NCBI GenBank assembly: GCA_028583415.1
Contig: CM053268.1
Coordinates: 21,623,923-21,687,922 of the forward strand
Source of the DNA: Protea cynaroides
Taxonomy: Eukaryota; Streptophyta; Magnoliopsida; Proteales; Proteaceae
Direction: 5' to 3'
Length of the DNA stretch: 64,000 bases
Shown: one piece after another, positions 14,601 to 29,100 of the stretch
How the letters are laid out: every line of letters starts with the position of its first letter
How positions within the stretch are numbered: the first letter of the stretch is position 1
Notes under the pieces: model-generated
What the model was told of the DNA's origin: nothing
Databases searched by the model: none
The model's input: the letters and a program-made list of their open reading frames with translations, nothing else
Translations under genes and position numbers: made by a program

Positions 14601-17600
14601 ATCGTGAAATATGTTGTCTTAAAGTTTTAAATGTTTGAGCATTTTTCGTGCTATACACCACATTGAGAAACCTCCCATGTACTATACCATTTTGGTACCT
14701 CGAAAGGGAGGTGCTCCTTATGATGCTACGGACGGCTGTCTGAAGTGTAAGGGGCGAAGCGCTCGGACTCGGATAAGATAGGATTGTGCATGTCGGGCCC
14801 TTCGTGATACTGGCATGCACATAGTTGTCAAGGCGACAAGGCGACCCTAGGCTTAGAGGCCATCCTGCGTGCCTAACCAGGGAGTTCCTAGTATATATAT
14901 TTTTTTTTGCCTAAAATATCAAAGCTATATTTATGTTTATACTTTATATATTATATGTAATAATGCAGTATGCTACATCAAGAACTAACATTTAACTATT
15001 TAATAAACAAAAAATGATTAAAGTATAAATTGTAAGAACTAAAAAAGCATAATTATAATTAAAAAAAAAGCACTAAACAATAAGGTAAGAACATAATATC
15101 ATATAAAATAAGAAACAATAGTGCAAATCTATAATGCACATAAAGAACTAAAGATGTAAATTACTCAATAAATATTATATTGTTGTTACCTACTTGCCTC
15201 CATGATGCTAAAATAAATGTATAGACTGTACGTACCTCTATTCCTCAGTAGTTCAATGGCAGAGCGACTGAATGATACCTGACAGGATGTAGGTTTGAAT
15301 CCTACACCTACTTGGGGGAGTCAAAAGATCATAAATTATAAATATTAAAAATCTTGCATTAAAAATATATGCAACAAGCCAACAAGATGGGAAATAGTGA
15401 AATACTCATAGTGTCAATGTCTAAAATCAACATAGGTCCTAAGCAATGCAATAAACAATTCAATAAAAAAAAATCCATAACTAACTTCAAAAACATCAAA
15501 TATCAGCAAATAGAGAAGCGTCAACCTGTTGTTCTTGCTGCTCCCCTTTTCGATCACCCTCAGACCTCAAACCAAAATCATCCTCAACATCTTCATCATC
15601 ATTATTAACATCTTCTTATTGAAAATCTTCTCCATCAGAGTCATCTTCAACCGAACCCCTTCCCCTCACACGATGTGCGTAGACATTGTTGGTGGATGCT
15701 TGCGCTCTTGTTACTCTAATGTGCCCCCCATTAGATGCTGAGGCATCCATTGCTCTATCTACATCAGTCCATGTGAGATCATCATGGACCATATCCTCTT
15801 CTTGGCTAGTCATCCACTCAGAATTCCAATCCAAGTCATCTAGCACTAGGGGATGATCATAAGGTCTTGACTTCTCACGCTTTGCCCTAAACCTTTGTTG
15901 AAGACGTCGATTATATTGGACATAGACTAGATCATTCAAACGTTGATGTTCTAGTCTATTCCTCTACTTGGTATGTATCTGAAATTATAAGCAATAAAGA
16001 ATGTCATTCTTCTTTAAAAATAAATACAAAAAAAAAATTTAATATTTAAAAAATAAATTTTGTACTTAGTTTTTAGTACTTATAGATTCAAATGTACTCC
16101 AATTGTGTTCACAACCAGAAGCGGAGCAACATTGGCCTAGAATACGTATTGCAATCTTCATAAGATCTTCGGTATCTCCTCCATGTGTTGACCACCATTT
16201 CACTATAAAGTATAAAATACAAATTAAACCATTGGAATTTGGAAGTAGTAGTTAAACAACTAAACAACTCTTTTAAAGCCATAAATTACTTACAGGGGCT
16301 CATAAGATTTCTCTGTCTACAAGATTTCTCTGTCTGATTGCCATTTCCAGTCCAAATGAACCTTCACAATGTTTATAAGTAGATGCCTGACTAGAAATCT
16401 TGTCTTGCAAATTTGGGTCAGGCACCATTCTTGTAAGTACTTCATTAAATGCCTTTTGTATTTCCCCCTGTTTACCAAAATCATCCTTTGTGTACTCAAA
16501 GAATATCCCAGGATTAAGAAACAAAGCGGCAAGATACAAAGGGCGCCCCATATGGCACTCCCAGCGCTTCTCAATAATATTGACCACTTTTTTCCAAAGT
16601 CTTCCTTTATTAACAAAGTTGAGTTGTATCCTTTTTTTTGCTTCTTCCATTGCTAGGTACACTTTAGGCATTGCAGGATTCTCATCTCCATCCACAAGTC
16701 TCAATACAATAACAAAGGGCTGTGATGCTCTCAAACAATCTTACACATTATTCCAAAATTGAGTGGAAAGAGTTGTTTCAGCTACTTTCATCCCTATCTC
16801 TGTCTTTGATAGATTGCTCTCTGCATCAAATCATCATAAACATATAACTGTTTCAAAGCATTTTTGTTTTTCAACATGCTCTGAAGTGTCAAAAAAGATG
16901 TTGCAAATCTAGTAACTCTAGCTGTGATCAGTTCATTGCCTCCAGTTCTTGCCCTCATAGCCTCAAAAAGGCGAGTATGTCTATAAATAAAACCTGTGAC
17001 TCTTCTTCTTCTACCCCTTGCTATTGTCCCCTTGAATATCTTCAAATTCCCTATGTCTTCCAACATAAGGTTTATACAATGTGCTGCACAAGGAGTCTAG
17101 TACAGTTGAGGCCTTTTGTCCATTAATAACTTCCCAGCTGCTTTATAATTTGAAGCATTGTCTATTATCACTTGGACAACATTATCCTCTCCAATCTCAT
17201 CAATTTTTTTATCCGGCAATTGAAACAACAAATTACATCTTCTTTATGCTGGGATGCATCTACTGATTCCATGAAATAGGTCCCCTATGGACAATTAACA
17301 AGGAAGTTTATATGATGCCTTCCTTTTCTATCTGTCTACCCATCAAACATGAGAGTACACCTATACTTCTTCCAATGCATTTCATAATTTTTTTTCATTT
17401 CTGCAACTTGCTCTTTTGCAAACTTCAAGAGAGGCACTCTCAACTCATGATATGAAGGAGGCCTATATCCTGATCCATATTGTGCTACAGATTCAAGCAT
17501 AACCTCAAAGTCCCTGCTCTTGACAACATTAAATGGAATCCCATAGTTATAAAACTACTGAGCAACATGGTTATCAACAACCTTCTTTTGTTCAGCTGAT

Positions 17601-19193
17601 CTAAACCTGTTTTGCATGGTTGTTTGTGTAAGTTTTTGGGATCCCACCTCTCATCAACTAATTGTTCAGGAGTTCTCCTAATAAGAACATCCAAGGGTCC
17701 CCTTAGTTGTTGTTGGACCAAAGCATGCTTTCTTTTAACATTTGTTCCAGAGCTTGGGGTAACTCTAGGAATAGATTCTTGCTCAGCTGGGGCTTGCACT
17801 TGCCCTTCTTCTCCTCCATCCACGAATGTGTTTATGTCATCCATGGGATCATCCAAACCAAGGTTGTCCTCTTCTTATTCTTCATCATAAAATCGTGCAT
17901 CTCTCTAGATATTTGAACACAAACCTTCGTACACTTGGCTATATCTCCAAAACCACCAGCCAAGTGTTGTTTTAGCCTTTTAATCCCTTGATTACAATCT
18001 CTGCCACACAGAGTACATATAACTATATTCTTATTGGCTAAGTCTGGCCAATAACCATATTTCCATCCAGGATCCTTTGATTTGGTCTTCTTGGCTGGAT
18101 CTTTGCTTTGATCAATTGTTGGATTTACTGTGTTTTCAGCTGTGCTTGATGGGACACTACTACCAGTTCTAGCCATACTATGAGAACAAAAATATTGAAG
18201 TAATTAGGAAGAAACAAGTAAAATCAATTCAACAAGGCATAAGGATTAAGGGGTGAATCTGAAAGGGACAACGTATAACAGTATAAGTAGGAAAGCAGTA
18301 GAATGCAGTATGATCACGTAGGGAAAAAAAATCATTGCAAAGAATGAAAAAAAAAAAAAAGAAAAAAAAAGAAGCATTCGGACTTAGGCTGCAGCAGACT
18401 AAACTAACAGAGAAGAAGGAAAAAAAAAAGTTATTGCAGAGAAGAAAAAAAAAATGCCATTGTAGAGAATAAAAAAGAAATAAAAAAAAGTCATTGTAAA
18501 GTTGCAGGCTGCACTGCTGCAGCAGATTAGTAGAGAAGAAGAAAAAAAATAAAAAAAAGCATTCAAACTTGCAGGCTGCAGCAGACTAGCAGAGAAGAAG
18601 AAGAAGAAGAGAACTTGCAGGTTGCACCAGACTAGCAGAGAAGAAGAAGAAAAAGAAGAAGAAGAAGAAGAAGAAGAAGAAGAAGAAGAAGAAGAAGAAG
18701 AAGAGAAGAGAACTTGTAGTGAATGAAAAAAAAATGTCATTGCAGACAAAATGAAAAAAAAAAAAAAAGCATTCAACAACAACTAAACAACAAGAAGAAG
18801 AAGAAAAAAAAAAAAAAAAAAGCCTCTGCAGTTGCAGAGGTCGACACAAAGAAGAAAAAGATGGAGGAAAAGAAGGAGGAAGAAGTGGAGGAGAAGAGCT
18901 CAGTCGACAATCGAAGAAAAAAAAAACAGACTGTTGCAGAAAAAAATAAAAAAACCATTTGGACTTGATGAAGAAGAATAAGAAGGAGGAGGAGGACGAC
19001 GAAGAAGAGCTCAGTCGACAATTTTCGGAAAAAAAAAAAGTGACTTGTTGTAGAAAAAAAAAACCATTTGGACTTGAAAAAGAAGGAGGAGGAGGAGGAA
19101 GGAAGGAGAGCTCAGTGGAGAATCGGAAAAAAAAAAAAACAGAGCGTTGTTGCAAGAAAAAAAAAAAAACCATTCAAACTTGAAGAAGAAGAA

Positions 19194-19225
<32 letters not shown>

Positions 19226-22200
19226 AGGAAGGAAGGAAGAAGAGCTTAGTCGATGATCGTAAAAAAAAAAAAAAAAAAAAAAGCGTTGCAGAAAAAAAAA
19301 AAAAAACCATTCGGACTTGAAGAAGAAGAAGAAAGAAGAAAGAAGAAGAAGTAAAATGACATTGGAAAAAAAAAAGAAAAAAAGAAAACCTCTCGGTTAA
19401 GGGTCGACGCAAGAAGAAGAAGAAGCATTCTACAAAATAAAAAAATAAATTTACATTCTAATCTAAATCACATACCTGATTAAAGAAGTTGATGCTGTTC
19501 ACTAGAAGAACCGAAGAAGAATAGCTGAGGATTGAGGAAGTTGCAGCACCTAATCGTCGCCGGAAGCAGAGAAGAGGAACAGTCAATTCTTTCGACTCTT
19601 TTCTGAATTTTTCTTTCCATTATATATATATATTTCATGTATAGGTTACAATACATTAGTGTACACCACACCAATCAGAAAGGCAAGTTTAGAATCTAAT
19701 TGAAAAAATACAAAAAAATAATAATACATTAATCAGATATCACTGATTCCATATATTGGTGTACAATATATTATTGTACACCAAACCAATCTAAATATTA
19801 AGTTTAGAATCTAAATTAAAAAAAAATATAAGATCTCTATTTTTATTTAAGGCGACCGCCTAGGAAAACTAGGCATCCTAGGCGCCCAAGGCGACACCTA
19901 GGCATCGCCCAGCCTTCCAAGGCGGGCGCCTTCCAAACTACTACAAGGTGCCTGGTCACCTGGCTTATATTTTTTCGCCTGGACACCGCGATGCCTTGAC
20001 AACTATGGGCATGCATAATGATTTCTGATTTACTGCAATTTATTTAGGCTCTTTTCAATTTCTATCATGTCATTGAATTTACTGTATGCTAATTTCTTTA
20101 TGTTTCTGTTTTCTTCGATGTCCTGAAGATATTAAAAGCATGGAAGCGGAGGTGCAAGCATTAGAAGAGCTCTCAAAGCAGTTATTCCTGGAGATCTATG
20201 AACTCCGTCAAGAAAAGGTCAAACTTCTTGGTGGTTTCTCTTTTGTAATCTTAAATATTTCCTTAATTTTTGTTTTTCTATTGCCCAACTAACTCTGTAA
20301 AATTCAGTTTAGTATTTCAATTTGTTCTGAGAACAGTTTTTGACAGTTTGGTAATTTTGATATAGTAATCTGGTGAAATATTTTGAATCTTTGATGAATT
20401 AAAATTTTGAAGATTAGATCAGTAAGGTACTATATAACTGAGGATTTTTTTTTTTTTTTTTACTAACTTGGCTTGTCCATTATGCCCTGCTGATTTGTTT
20501 TCTCATTTTAAACAAAAGTTTTAAAAGCTGTCTTGAAAATCTGAGCAACAAGTCATGCAGTCATGGAACTAGAAGGACAAGTGTTTTTCATGTATGTTAG
20601 GCATCTAAACCTCTCATGATTCACATTCTCCAGCATAGTTGCTAGAACTAGGACGACATCTGATGCAGCTTATGGCCAGCCCAGTACTGAAAACAAAGGT
20701 TTACGTCATTCCAGTGTGGAAACATCCCGATTCACGAAATAAATCCTGGCCAACACAAGTTGTAGGTCTTTTTTTGCCTTCTTTTTGAAAGAATACATTT
20801 GCGTCCTTTTAGTAGTCGAATTTTAGTTACAGTAAGAGTCATGTTTTAGAGAATTAGTTTTCTATTTTCTTAGTTGATGTAATTATGTGAGTGCTACTTG
20901 CATTTGAGTGATTCTATTTTGTGTAGGAGTCTTGAGTATCAAAAGTTTATACAAGCATTGTATTTCTGTTCCATCATACATTGAATTGAAGTGAAATTCT
21001 CAGAGATATTTAGCTGGTTTGCATAGTTGTGGATTCACTGGCCATAGATTATATTATTCTAGGTGGATTCCTACTTTCAGATTTCCTATCTTCTTTCTAC
21101 TTTTCTTCAACTTTCAGATTGAGCTTGCAGAGTAGTGAGGAGCTGTTTATCAATAATTAGTAAGGTCTTCTGTTCCATTCTGAATCTTGTTTCATGTTTT
21201 GTTGCAGAATTCTTCAGCATTTTTTAGTCTTCTTCTTGCTGTTTAGCATATTTACATCTGTTTTGCATCTTATGAATTATAGGCAATGTGCCTTATGACC
21301 TTCCTATTGGTTTAGTTCTCATGTAGAAGCTTAGGTGGATTCCTAGTCTGGTATCTCTTCTACCTCCCTATCTTTCAAGATTACTGGTCAGTTTCTGCTA
21401 ATTATATACCCCTGCGAGTCTGCGACACCGTTATTTTCTGTTATGATTCAGTCAGGTTCTTATTTTATCTCATAAGTTACTGTACTAAGTTGGCTATAAA
21501 CAGAAATATGATTTGTTATTCAACTCTCTGATGTTCTGTTCTTTGTTCTCCAAAATTCTGATCGATTCTTTGAGTTCTAGATCTTCTACCTCCAATCCTA
21601 GTAGCACTAGGACTCTTCCTAAACATTTTACTGTGTTATCAGATTTAGCTCAAGCTTTGCAGGCTGAATCTGCTGATAGAATAGGGTAATAGATTGGAGT
21701 AGGGACCATTCTGAGCTTTCTGTGATCTGTTAGAGAATTTCTCCCAAATCTTTTGTGTTTTGTGGTCCTGCGTTCAACTAGTTTCTACTAAACTATTCAG
21801 GCCTACAGACTGGTTTACAATATTTGGTATCAGAACCCATCAAAGCCAAGGAAGAGGCAGGCACCTATGGACAGTAGCAATGACATTGAAGGCTCACAAG
21901 GTGGGGCACATTGCTAAGTTTTGCCCTATGAAAAAGAAACTAATGCAGCTGCCACTACTATTGAGGAAGATGAGGATACAGCTGAAGGGTTTGATGGCTA
22001 TCCGCCAGATAAAGAGCAAGAATATTATGATGATGATGAGGAAGAAGTAGCCTATGGAGTGCATGTGGTGAGCAGAATTCTGTTGGCTGAAACTTTAAAA
22101 AGAAGATTGGAGGTGATTTTGTATCTTCTACGCATGCTCAAGAACTGGAGCTCAAACTGCTGTGGTCATTGTGGACAGCGGTAGTTGTCAATTTGGTATA

Positions 22201-23123
22201 AATTCTTTGTTGACTGTGGTAAGCTCCTACAAAGAAGCACCCACAGTCTTATAAAGTCTCTTTCCTTAATGGAAACACCTTAAAAGTAATTCAAAGGTGT
22301 TTCGCTCTGCTGAAACTAAAGCTAATTGTTTGATAAAACAGAGTTGATCATAGTTGTCAAGGCATTGCCTAGTACTGGTGGGGTCTTGGAAAATCGGGCG
22401 CCTTGGTCACCTAGGCGGGCACCTTGGTCACATTGGGCGTAATGAACTGGCTTCTAAGGAATTCCAGACTATGGGAGTCCAGGTTATTTATGGTCGAAAT
22501 GAATTGTGCAACTTGGCTATCAATCGTGCAATGGTTCCAGATTTTTTTGCACTAGCAGCAATCCACAGGCTAGACCAACCCTAAACTTAAAGATGAATAT
22601 GTATATATGAATTTTAGTTTTATTTCAATGAATAAAGTTATGAAACATGTTATGATAACATGTGAAATAGAGTACGGATTTGTGTGTGAGATGCTGGACA
22701 TATATGAATTGATGCAAGATTTATGATAGTAATGAATGAAGGTTATTGAGAGGATATTTATGATGTTCTGGTGTATTGCTATGTGATAGGGTTGACATTG
22801 AGATGATATTCATGATGTTCTGATGTATTGTTATGTGATAAGGGTAGATATCTTTCCTCACTAAGCGTTCGAGCTCACCTCATATTGAAAACTATTTTTC
22901 AGATGATGACCACAACCCGATCTAGGTGCATAGGAAGAAATACTGATTACTTTTACCTTACTTTAATTAGTTATTTTAGTCGTAATGAACGAAGGTATTG
23001 AACCAAAGTTACAAAACTTGTAATATAATGAATGTGGCACAATTCACATGTATTTTGCCACCGGAAGTTTGGATCCACTCATTGGATCCCCCATTTTTAT
23101 ATCTGGCTCATTTCTGAAGTGAA

Positions 23124-23196
<73 letters not shown>

Positions 23197-26100
23197 AGTT
23201 CACCTGCCTGACTGATCGACGATCTTGACGTTATAGATCGAGCTTAGGCTTGGTAATGCCTCTAAACCTAGGTCTGAATTCTCGGGGCATTACCTAAGAT
23301 TAGAAGTGGATCATGCAAAGATGTTCTCTTACCAACAGAGGAATCAGAGAATTCGATAGGGAATGAAAATGAATTCTCAAAACCTTCAAAGGGCACTCTT
23401 GTTGTGACAAAGTTGGAAGATTAGCTTTTAACACAGCTATCAACCATATTTGTGTAGATTGGAATCTAAGGAGATGGACAGACAGATCAAGAACAATAAA
23501 TCATATTTGTGATTGCATTACCATTGAAATTCGAAGAGGGCGAGCCTTGGTGTGACGGTAAGGTTGTCGTATTGCGACTTGGTGGTCACGGGTTTGAAAC
23601 TTGGAAACAGCCTCTCCACATTGTTGGGGTAAGGCTACGTACATTCTATGCTCCCCAGACCCTGCCGAAGCGGGAGCTGGGATGCTCTTTTTTATTACCA
23701 TTGAAATCCAAACAAGGGTGTCTTCAGTTACTAGGAGGTGTCCGGACTTAGTGAGAAACAGAGACATTGTTAAGCTAGCGATTTACCTGTCCAACTTGAT
23801 GAGGGCAGGATCTTCCCATAAAGGCTCTCGGCCCCTCCTCTTTTCCTTTCTTGTATTCTTCTGGTTCTCTGCATTGGATCCCTTGGTGTATAGGTGTGTG
23901 CAGTGAATATATATCATTATTCACCAAAAAGAAAAAAGGAAAAAAAAAGAAAAAAAAGAATCTGGCTTGTTCTGTCGTCTGCTGACTTGTGTAGTCCTTC
24001 AGTGTAGGAGACCAGAGGCTGGTGTACTCATACCACCAACATTGCAAAAAGAAGACAAGTCAGTTAAATGAACACGTGAAGATAAAAAGTTTGGAAAGAA
24101 GGTAATAGACCGCACATGCTTCAACTCCTTCAGTGTGGCAGGCTGGTGTCTTGATAGCTGTGCATGAAGCCATTCCTAGGGGCCGTGCAAAAGACTTTTT
24201 GCCGAAGTTAAAAGTAATCTTTTAGTTCTATTCTGGAATGCCAGCTAAAACCCTAAATCGTTGGTTTATAAAAGGGTACAATACACTGAAAAACCCGAGT
24301 AAAAGGCCCAACTTACTATCTAATTGAACCAAAGCTTATTTCTGGCCCAACTATCCCTTCGGATACTTACATGGGCTTAGAATATAACTCACCATCTTAA
24401 AAAAGGGGCTGGACTTCTTCCTAGGGTTGGGCTTCCAAAGCCTAGCATATTTATTCTCTACTAGCTCTCTGCTGCATGCGCATCCATAATATTTGAAAAA
24501 TCTAGGCTCCTCCAAGGCATTAGCTTTGGAGATGAGCCATGGGGAGGTGAATGCTTTTGATAGATTGTATTCACTATTTATATCCAAAGCGAAAACATCA
24601 AGAGAAATGATTATAAACGTATGAACTTGCATGACGACATTAAGAACTCCAGATGCTATGGAATACTATAAAACTGCAATTTTTCGTTGCTTTAGAAAAA
24701 GGTATGGGTTCGTGACAATACCAGTCGATATTACGTTTGGTCCGTGTTCAGATATTGGTAGTAACCAGTATGGGGGATCCAACACCTATTCCAGAGTCGT
24801 ACCATGTTGTGTGGTGTCCTACATTGGTAATTTGGTAAAGGGTCAAAGCGTCAATCTCTGATGGAGGATGTTGTATAGCCATAAAGAGCTGTAAGACACA
24901 TGGCTTCAGCTTATGCCTTTTTTTTTTTTTTGGTGGTGGGGGGGGGTTGGGTTGGAATGCAGACAAATGTCTTTTTTCTTTTTTGAGCTGGATTGGTGGC
25001 TGTGCATGTTGGGCCTTTTTTTGTGATAGTGGTTTAGTTGGATGGTGGCACGTTGTATACTTGTTATTTGCAGCCAATTATTTACCAATGTTATATTTCA
25101 GGAAGCTGCAGCATATTCTCGGACCAGGAAAGGCCACTTACAGAACTTACTGGGTTACGCTTGCTCTATTTACTGTGTGTACAAAATGTTAAAGGTATTT
25201 ACTTTTATTAGATTTCTCTGCTTATTCACTTGATTAAAAATCATCCTCATCAATGCATCGCCTACACTGGGTATGGCAACCAAGCAGTTATGATTTACCC
25301 TAGCTATCCTTGTCTGCTTGCTTAGGTTCTTATTACATATTCTGATCTTGTTGACTGGCCAATTAAGAAAATTGCACCATAGGTGCTTTCTTGTTACATC
25401 TTATCTTGTTACTTAAGTTTTATACAAGAAACAATGAATTTCATTTGGATTTTTTTTTAACTTTTGCATTAATTACATGTGCCTTAATTTTGTGGTATTG
25501 TTACATGTGTATCTTAAAAAGAGAAACTTGAATAGATGATTCGGAGGCATTCTGGAGAGACACTGGATACCCTAACATACATGTAGATACAGTGTTTTTA
25601 AGCCTAATACAACATGAATAAACATAAAATACTGATATTTAACCACTAAAGCATTTTTCTGTTAGTCAAGATGATTCAAATTTCTTCTACAGCGTTTTCT
25701 TGATTGAAATTCTCAATGGCAAGTTCAATATTAAACCTATTAGTAGGCAAGAAGGCCATAAGAAGTGTTGCTAAATAGGTTAAGAGACAGAAAATAACAA
25801 GAGGGGGGAGAGAGAGAAATCGCAGGAAACAGAAGTAATGCCTCTCTCCCCTTGTCTTCTATATATATTAATTCAGTAAAAGAAACATATCAGAACTAGG
25901 ACTCTATTAAGTCAGAGTCCTAGTTAATAATAAAAGAGGAGTCCTACTATGAAAGGAAACTCAAGAAAAAAAGGAATCCTAAACTAACTGCTTCCACAGC
26001 AGTGTACAAATATAAAACTGACTAGTTAGAGTAGGACAAGGATTCTTAAGTCGACACCAGCTTGTAGGGTCAAAACTCCCCTTCAAGCTGGAGATGGAGT

Positions 26101-29100
26101 ATAGATATCTTTGAGACCCAGCTTAGAACTGTAGTGAAGAAACATGGGCTTGAACAGAGCTTTAGTAAACAAGTCACCAAGTTGAGACTCTGAATTAACC
26201 AACGGAGTTGAGATAATATGTCGCATAACAGCATCACGAACAAAATGACAGTCAACTTCAATATGTTAAGTATGCTTTTTGAAGACAGGGTTATTTAGCA
26301 ATCTGGATGGCTGCCTGATTATCACAATACATAGGAATAGGCTTACCAGCTGACGCAACCGGTTGATCCCCCAACCGGTGGGGTCATTTGGTAGTACTTG
26401 AGATTCTTAACAGAATACTTTTGGAAGCTATCGGTTGCTTCCACCGGTTGATGGTGCACTAGTAGAGGGTATAGGCTGTTCCGATAGGTGAAAACTGCTG
26501 GTATTTTTCCCGTTGTTCTCTCATCCCTTCTTGGACACAAAGACCTCGGATGTGGGCTCATGTACATATCTTTAGTCTCGACTCTATTAGTAGGGGGTAC
26601 ATCCCATGTAGAAGTTTGGAGAAGCTTCATGGACTATGCGGGCTCAGAATCCATGGTATTTGCAAGGGTAAGACCTATTGTCAGACAAAATCTAAATTAG
26701 CTTAAGATTTTGGGTGCGGATCTTACGTGTAGATCCTTGTACACGGTTCTATGAAAGAAGAACTTTCTTATTAATTGCCTTCGAGGACAGATTCTTGATT
26801 TCCTCAAAAGCCCCTTTAGCTATAAATTGTTTCTGTTTTCTTCTTCGTCTTTTGTGAAATTCCAGAACAGTCCTCCCCTTTTAAAATAATTTACTATTTA
26901 CCCCTATATTCTATTGTCTTACCCAAAAAGGTGCTTAACTGTTTAGAATCACAGAATTTCCACTAGTCCTGTTAATTAAGGTTTTTTTTTTTCACTTTAG
27001 TGGCCCATAGTGACCTAAATTAGGGTTCTGAAGCCCTAAGACCTGTCCCGAGCTTGTCAATTTAGGAACCAGTTCCAGAGGGGGATCGATTCTCTAGCAA
27101 GTCCAGCAGCATACATCATGTATATTAGCAAGTAAAAGTAACATGGAACAATAAGAAGATCAAGAATATTGAACCTTGATTGTTCAGCAAGAAAAGAAGT
27201 CAAACCATCGGTGAACAGTAATCCAAGATCAATACATTCACAAGTACAACAAACAATGAAAAAAAAAAAAATGGAAAAGAGAAGTGGAAATATAAGGAAG
27301 AAGAATAGAACCTTTGGAGTCCCACCTAAGATCGGCCGAGTCCCACAGCCTAGAAAGCGCACTCGACATTTTAATTGCAAGCTTTCTTTATTCTTCAACC
27401 GTTCTGGGGGTGCTCTTCCCTACATTTCTATTTGTAGCTTTGAATAGGCATTACAAGAATGGTAATCCAATAAAGCAAGCTTTCTTTATTCTTCAACCGT
27501 TCTGAGGAGATCTTTATTTTGTCTTCCCAAAAATAAAGCATTAAAAATAGCAACTAAATAAGATCTGGAAATAAGATAGAAACATAATAAAATCTTTATT
27601 AAACCAGATTCTAATCAGGTCTCGATCAAATATCTAGAGATCCAATCAGCTCTCGATCAGATCTTGATTGGAAGAGCTGGTGGCAGCAGCATGTGGGGCC
27701 CAAGTGGGATCCATCATCTGCCTATAGGTTGGCATCACCAATGGGCTGCAAAATGGCAACAATAACATGTGGTCAATCTCCTCCCTTGAACTACATCAGT
27801 TATACCACATACTAAACATATCATGAATTATTTTGGTATAGTTATACCGCATACTAAACATGTTATGTGTTATTTGAGTAAGGTTTTTTACAGTCCACTT
27901 AGGGAGCCTTAAACAATCCTAAAAATCAACATGTGGCAAATCGAATGGGCCCCAGTTTTTGTGGATAGGAGGTACACCCATAGGCCCCTTGCTCTCATGT
28001 TTGTTTTTATATCTATGTATATTTTACAATATATTTGTTATTTTTATTGGTTTGTAAATCATTGTTTTGTGTACGTATGCTTTACTATATCATTTTATAG
28101 GTAAAATAAGGTAGTTTTAGATTTGATTCCCTGTTTAGTGATTTTATGGTTAGTGCATATCAAGGAATTAAGTATCGTGTATCGGTACCGTATCGGTCAG
28201 CTGAAATTAAGAAACGTATCGTATCGTATCGTATCGTGGATACGGGCAAAATATGCTTAAGAAACATATAAAACTCTAATTTAAAACATAAAAACACTAT
28301 AATTAACAAATTTTATGGTGTAATTACAGGACATTAAGTGATTGAAGTTAATACATTACTTCGAATCATAGGTATGTATATAAATTATAAAATTAATATT
28401 TACATTAATTACATTAATTTACCTCCAATTAACTTATTTTTATTATTTTTTTCTTTATAAAACTAATGTCTTTTCTTAACTTTTAATGGTGTAAAATGTA
28501 TATTAATATAATAGAATGTGATACATGGGATCATGTCTTGTGGATACATGGGATCATGCCCCATGGACTATATATCTAAATAAAGCTCGGGTTTTGTTTT
28601 TCCTGTTTTAGTTTGCTAGAGATGATCGCAGGGGACGATGGAGCCGATTGTTGAGGACGAGCATCGCACAGGTTAGTATTTTTTTTTTCCCCTCTTCTTC
28701 TTCTTCTTCCCCTCTTCTTCTTCCCCTCTTCTTCTTCTTCTTCTTCCCCTCGTCTGGCGGCGGCGGGAGTGGCCATTGCTGCAGTCTACTTCTCCTCCTC
28801 TGGTGGCTGTGGCGATCACTGTTGCTACTTTTCTTTTCCTCCTCTTGGGACGGTGGCAGTAGTTGCTGCTCTGCTATTTGATTCTCTGGCGGCGAGTGGC
28901 TGCTGCTGTTGGCGACGGCGGCAACGAGTGGCTGTTGTTGCTGGCGACGGCGGCAGCTCCTCCTCCTCTTTCTTCTTCTCCCTTTTCTTCTTCCTCTTCT
29001 TCTTCCTTCTTGGCCGACCCTGTTTTGGTAATTTTTTTCCCTAAAAAAATATGCGTATCAGACTGTATCGATGGTATCAATGCGTGACTGTATCGGGCCG

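Larger units (their letters stand above)
14820..20007 (-). mobile_element. hAT element 2, 5.19 kb, with 8-bp target duplication
   Basis: Termini CATAGTTGTCAAGGCGAC (left) and, in reverse complement, CATAGTTGTCAAGGCATC (right) share 15 bases. Exact duplication GGCATGCA lies at 14,812-14,819 and 20,008-20,015, so the ends are fixed to the base. Subterminal regions are rich in GGCGACC/CCTAGGCG motifs. The transposase gene is on the - strand. Smaller copies of the same family occur at 22,349, 29,720 and 31,108, all in neighbouring introns of the same host gene. Confidence 0.93.

Noticed and set aside
15241..15319. Functional tRNA gene
   Set aside because: No convincing anticodon stem, and the acceptor stem is displaced by a 7-base insertion.
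18399..19428. Poly-Phe/Ser and Lys/Glu open frames
   Set aside because: Products of the polypurine tract in hAT element 2; no start context or domain.
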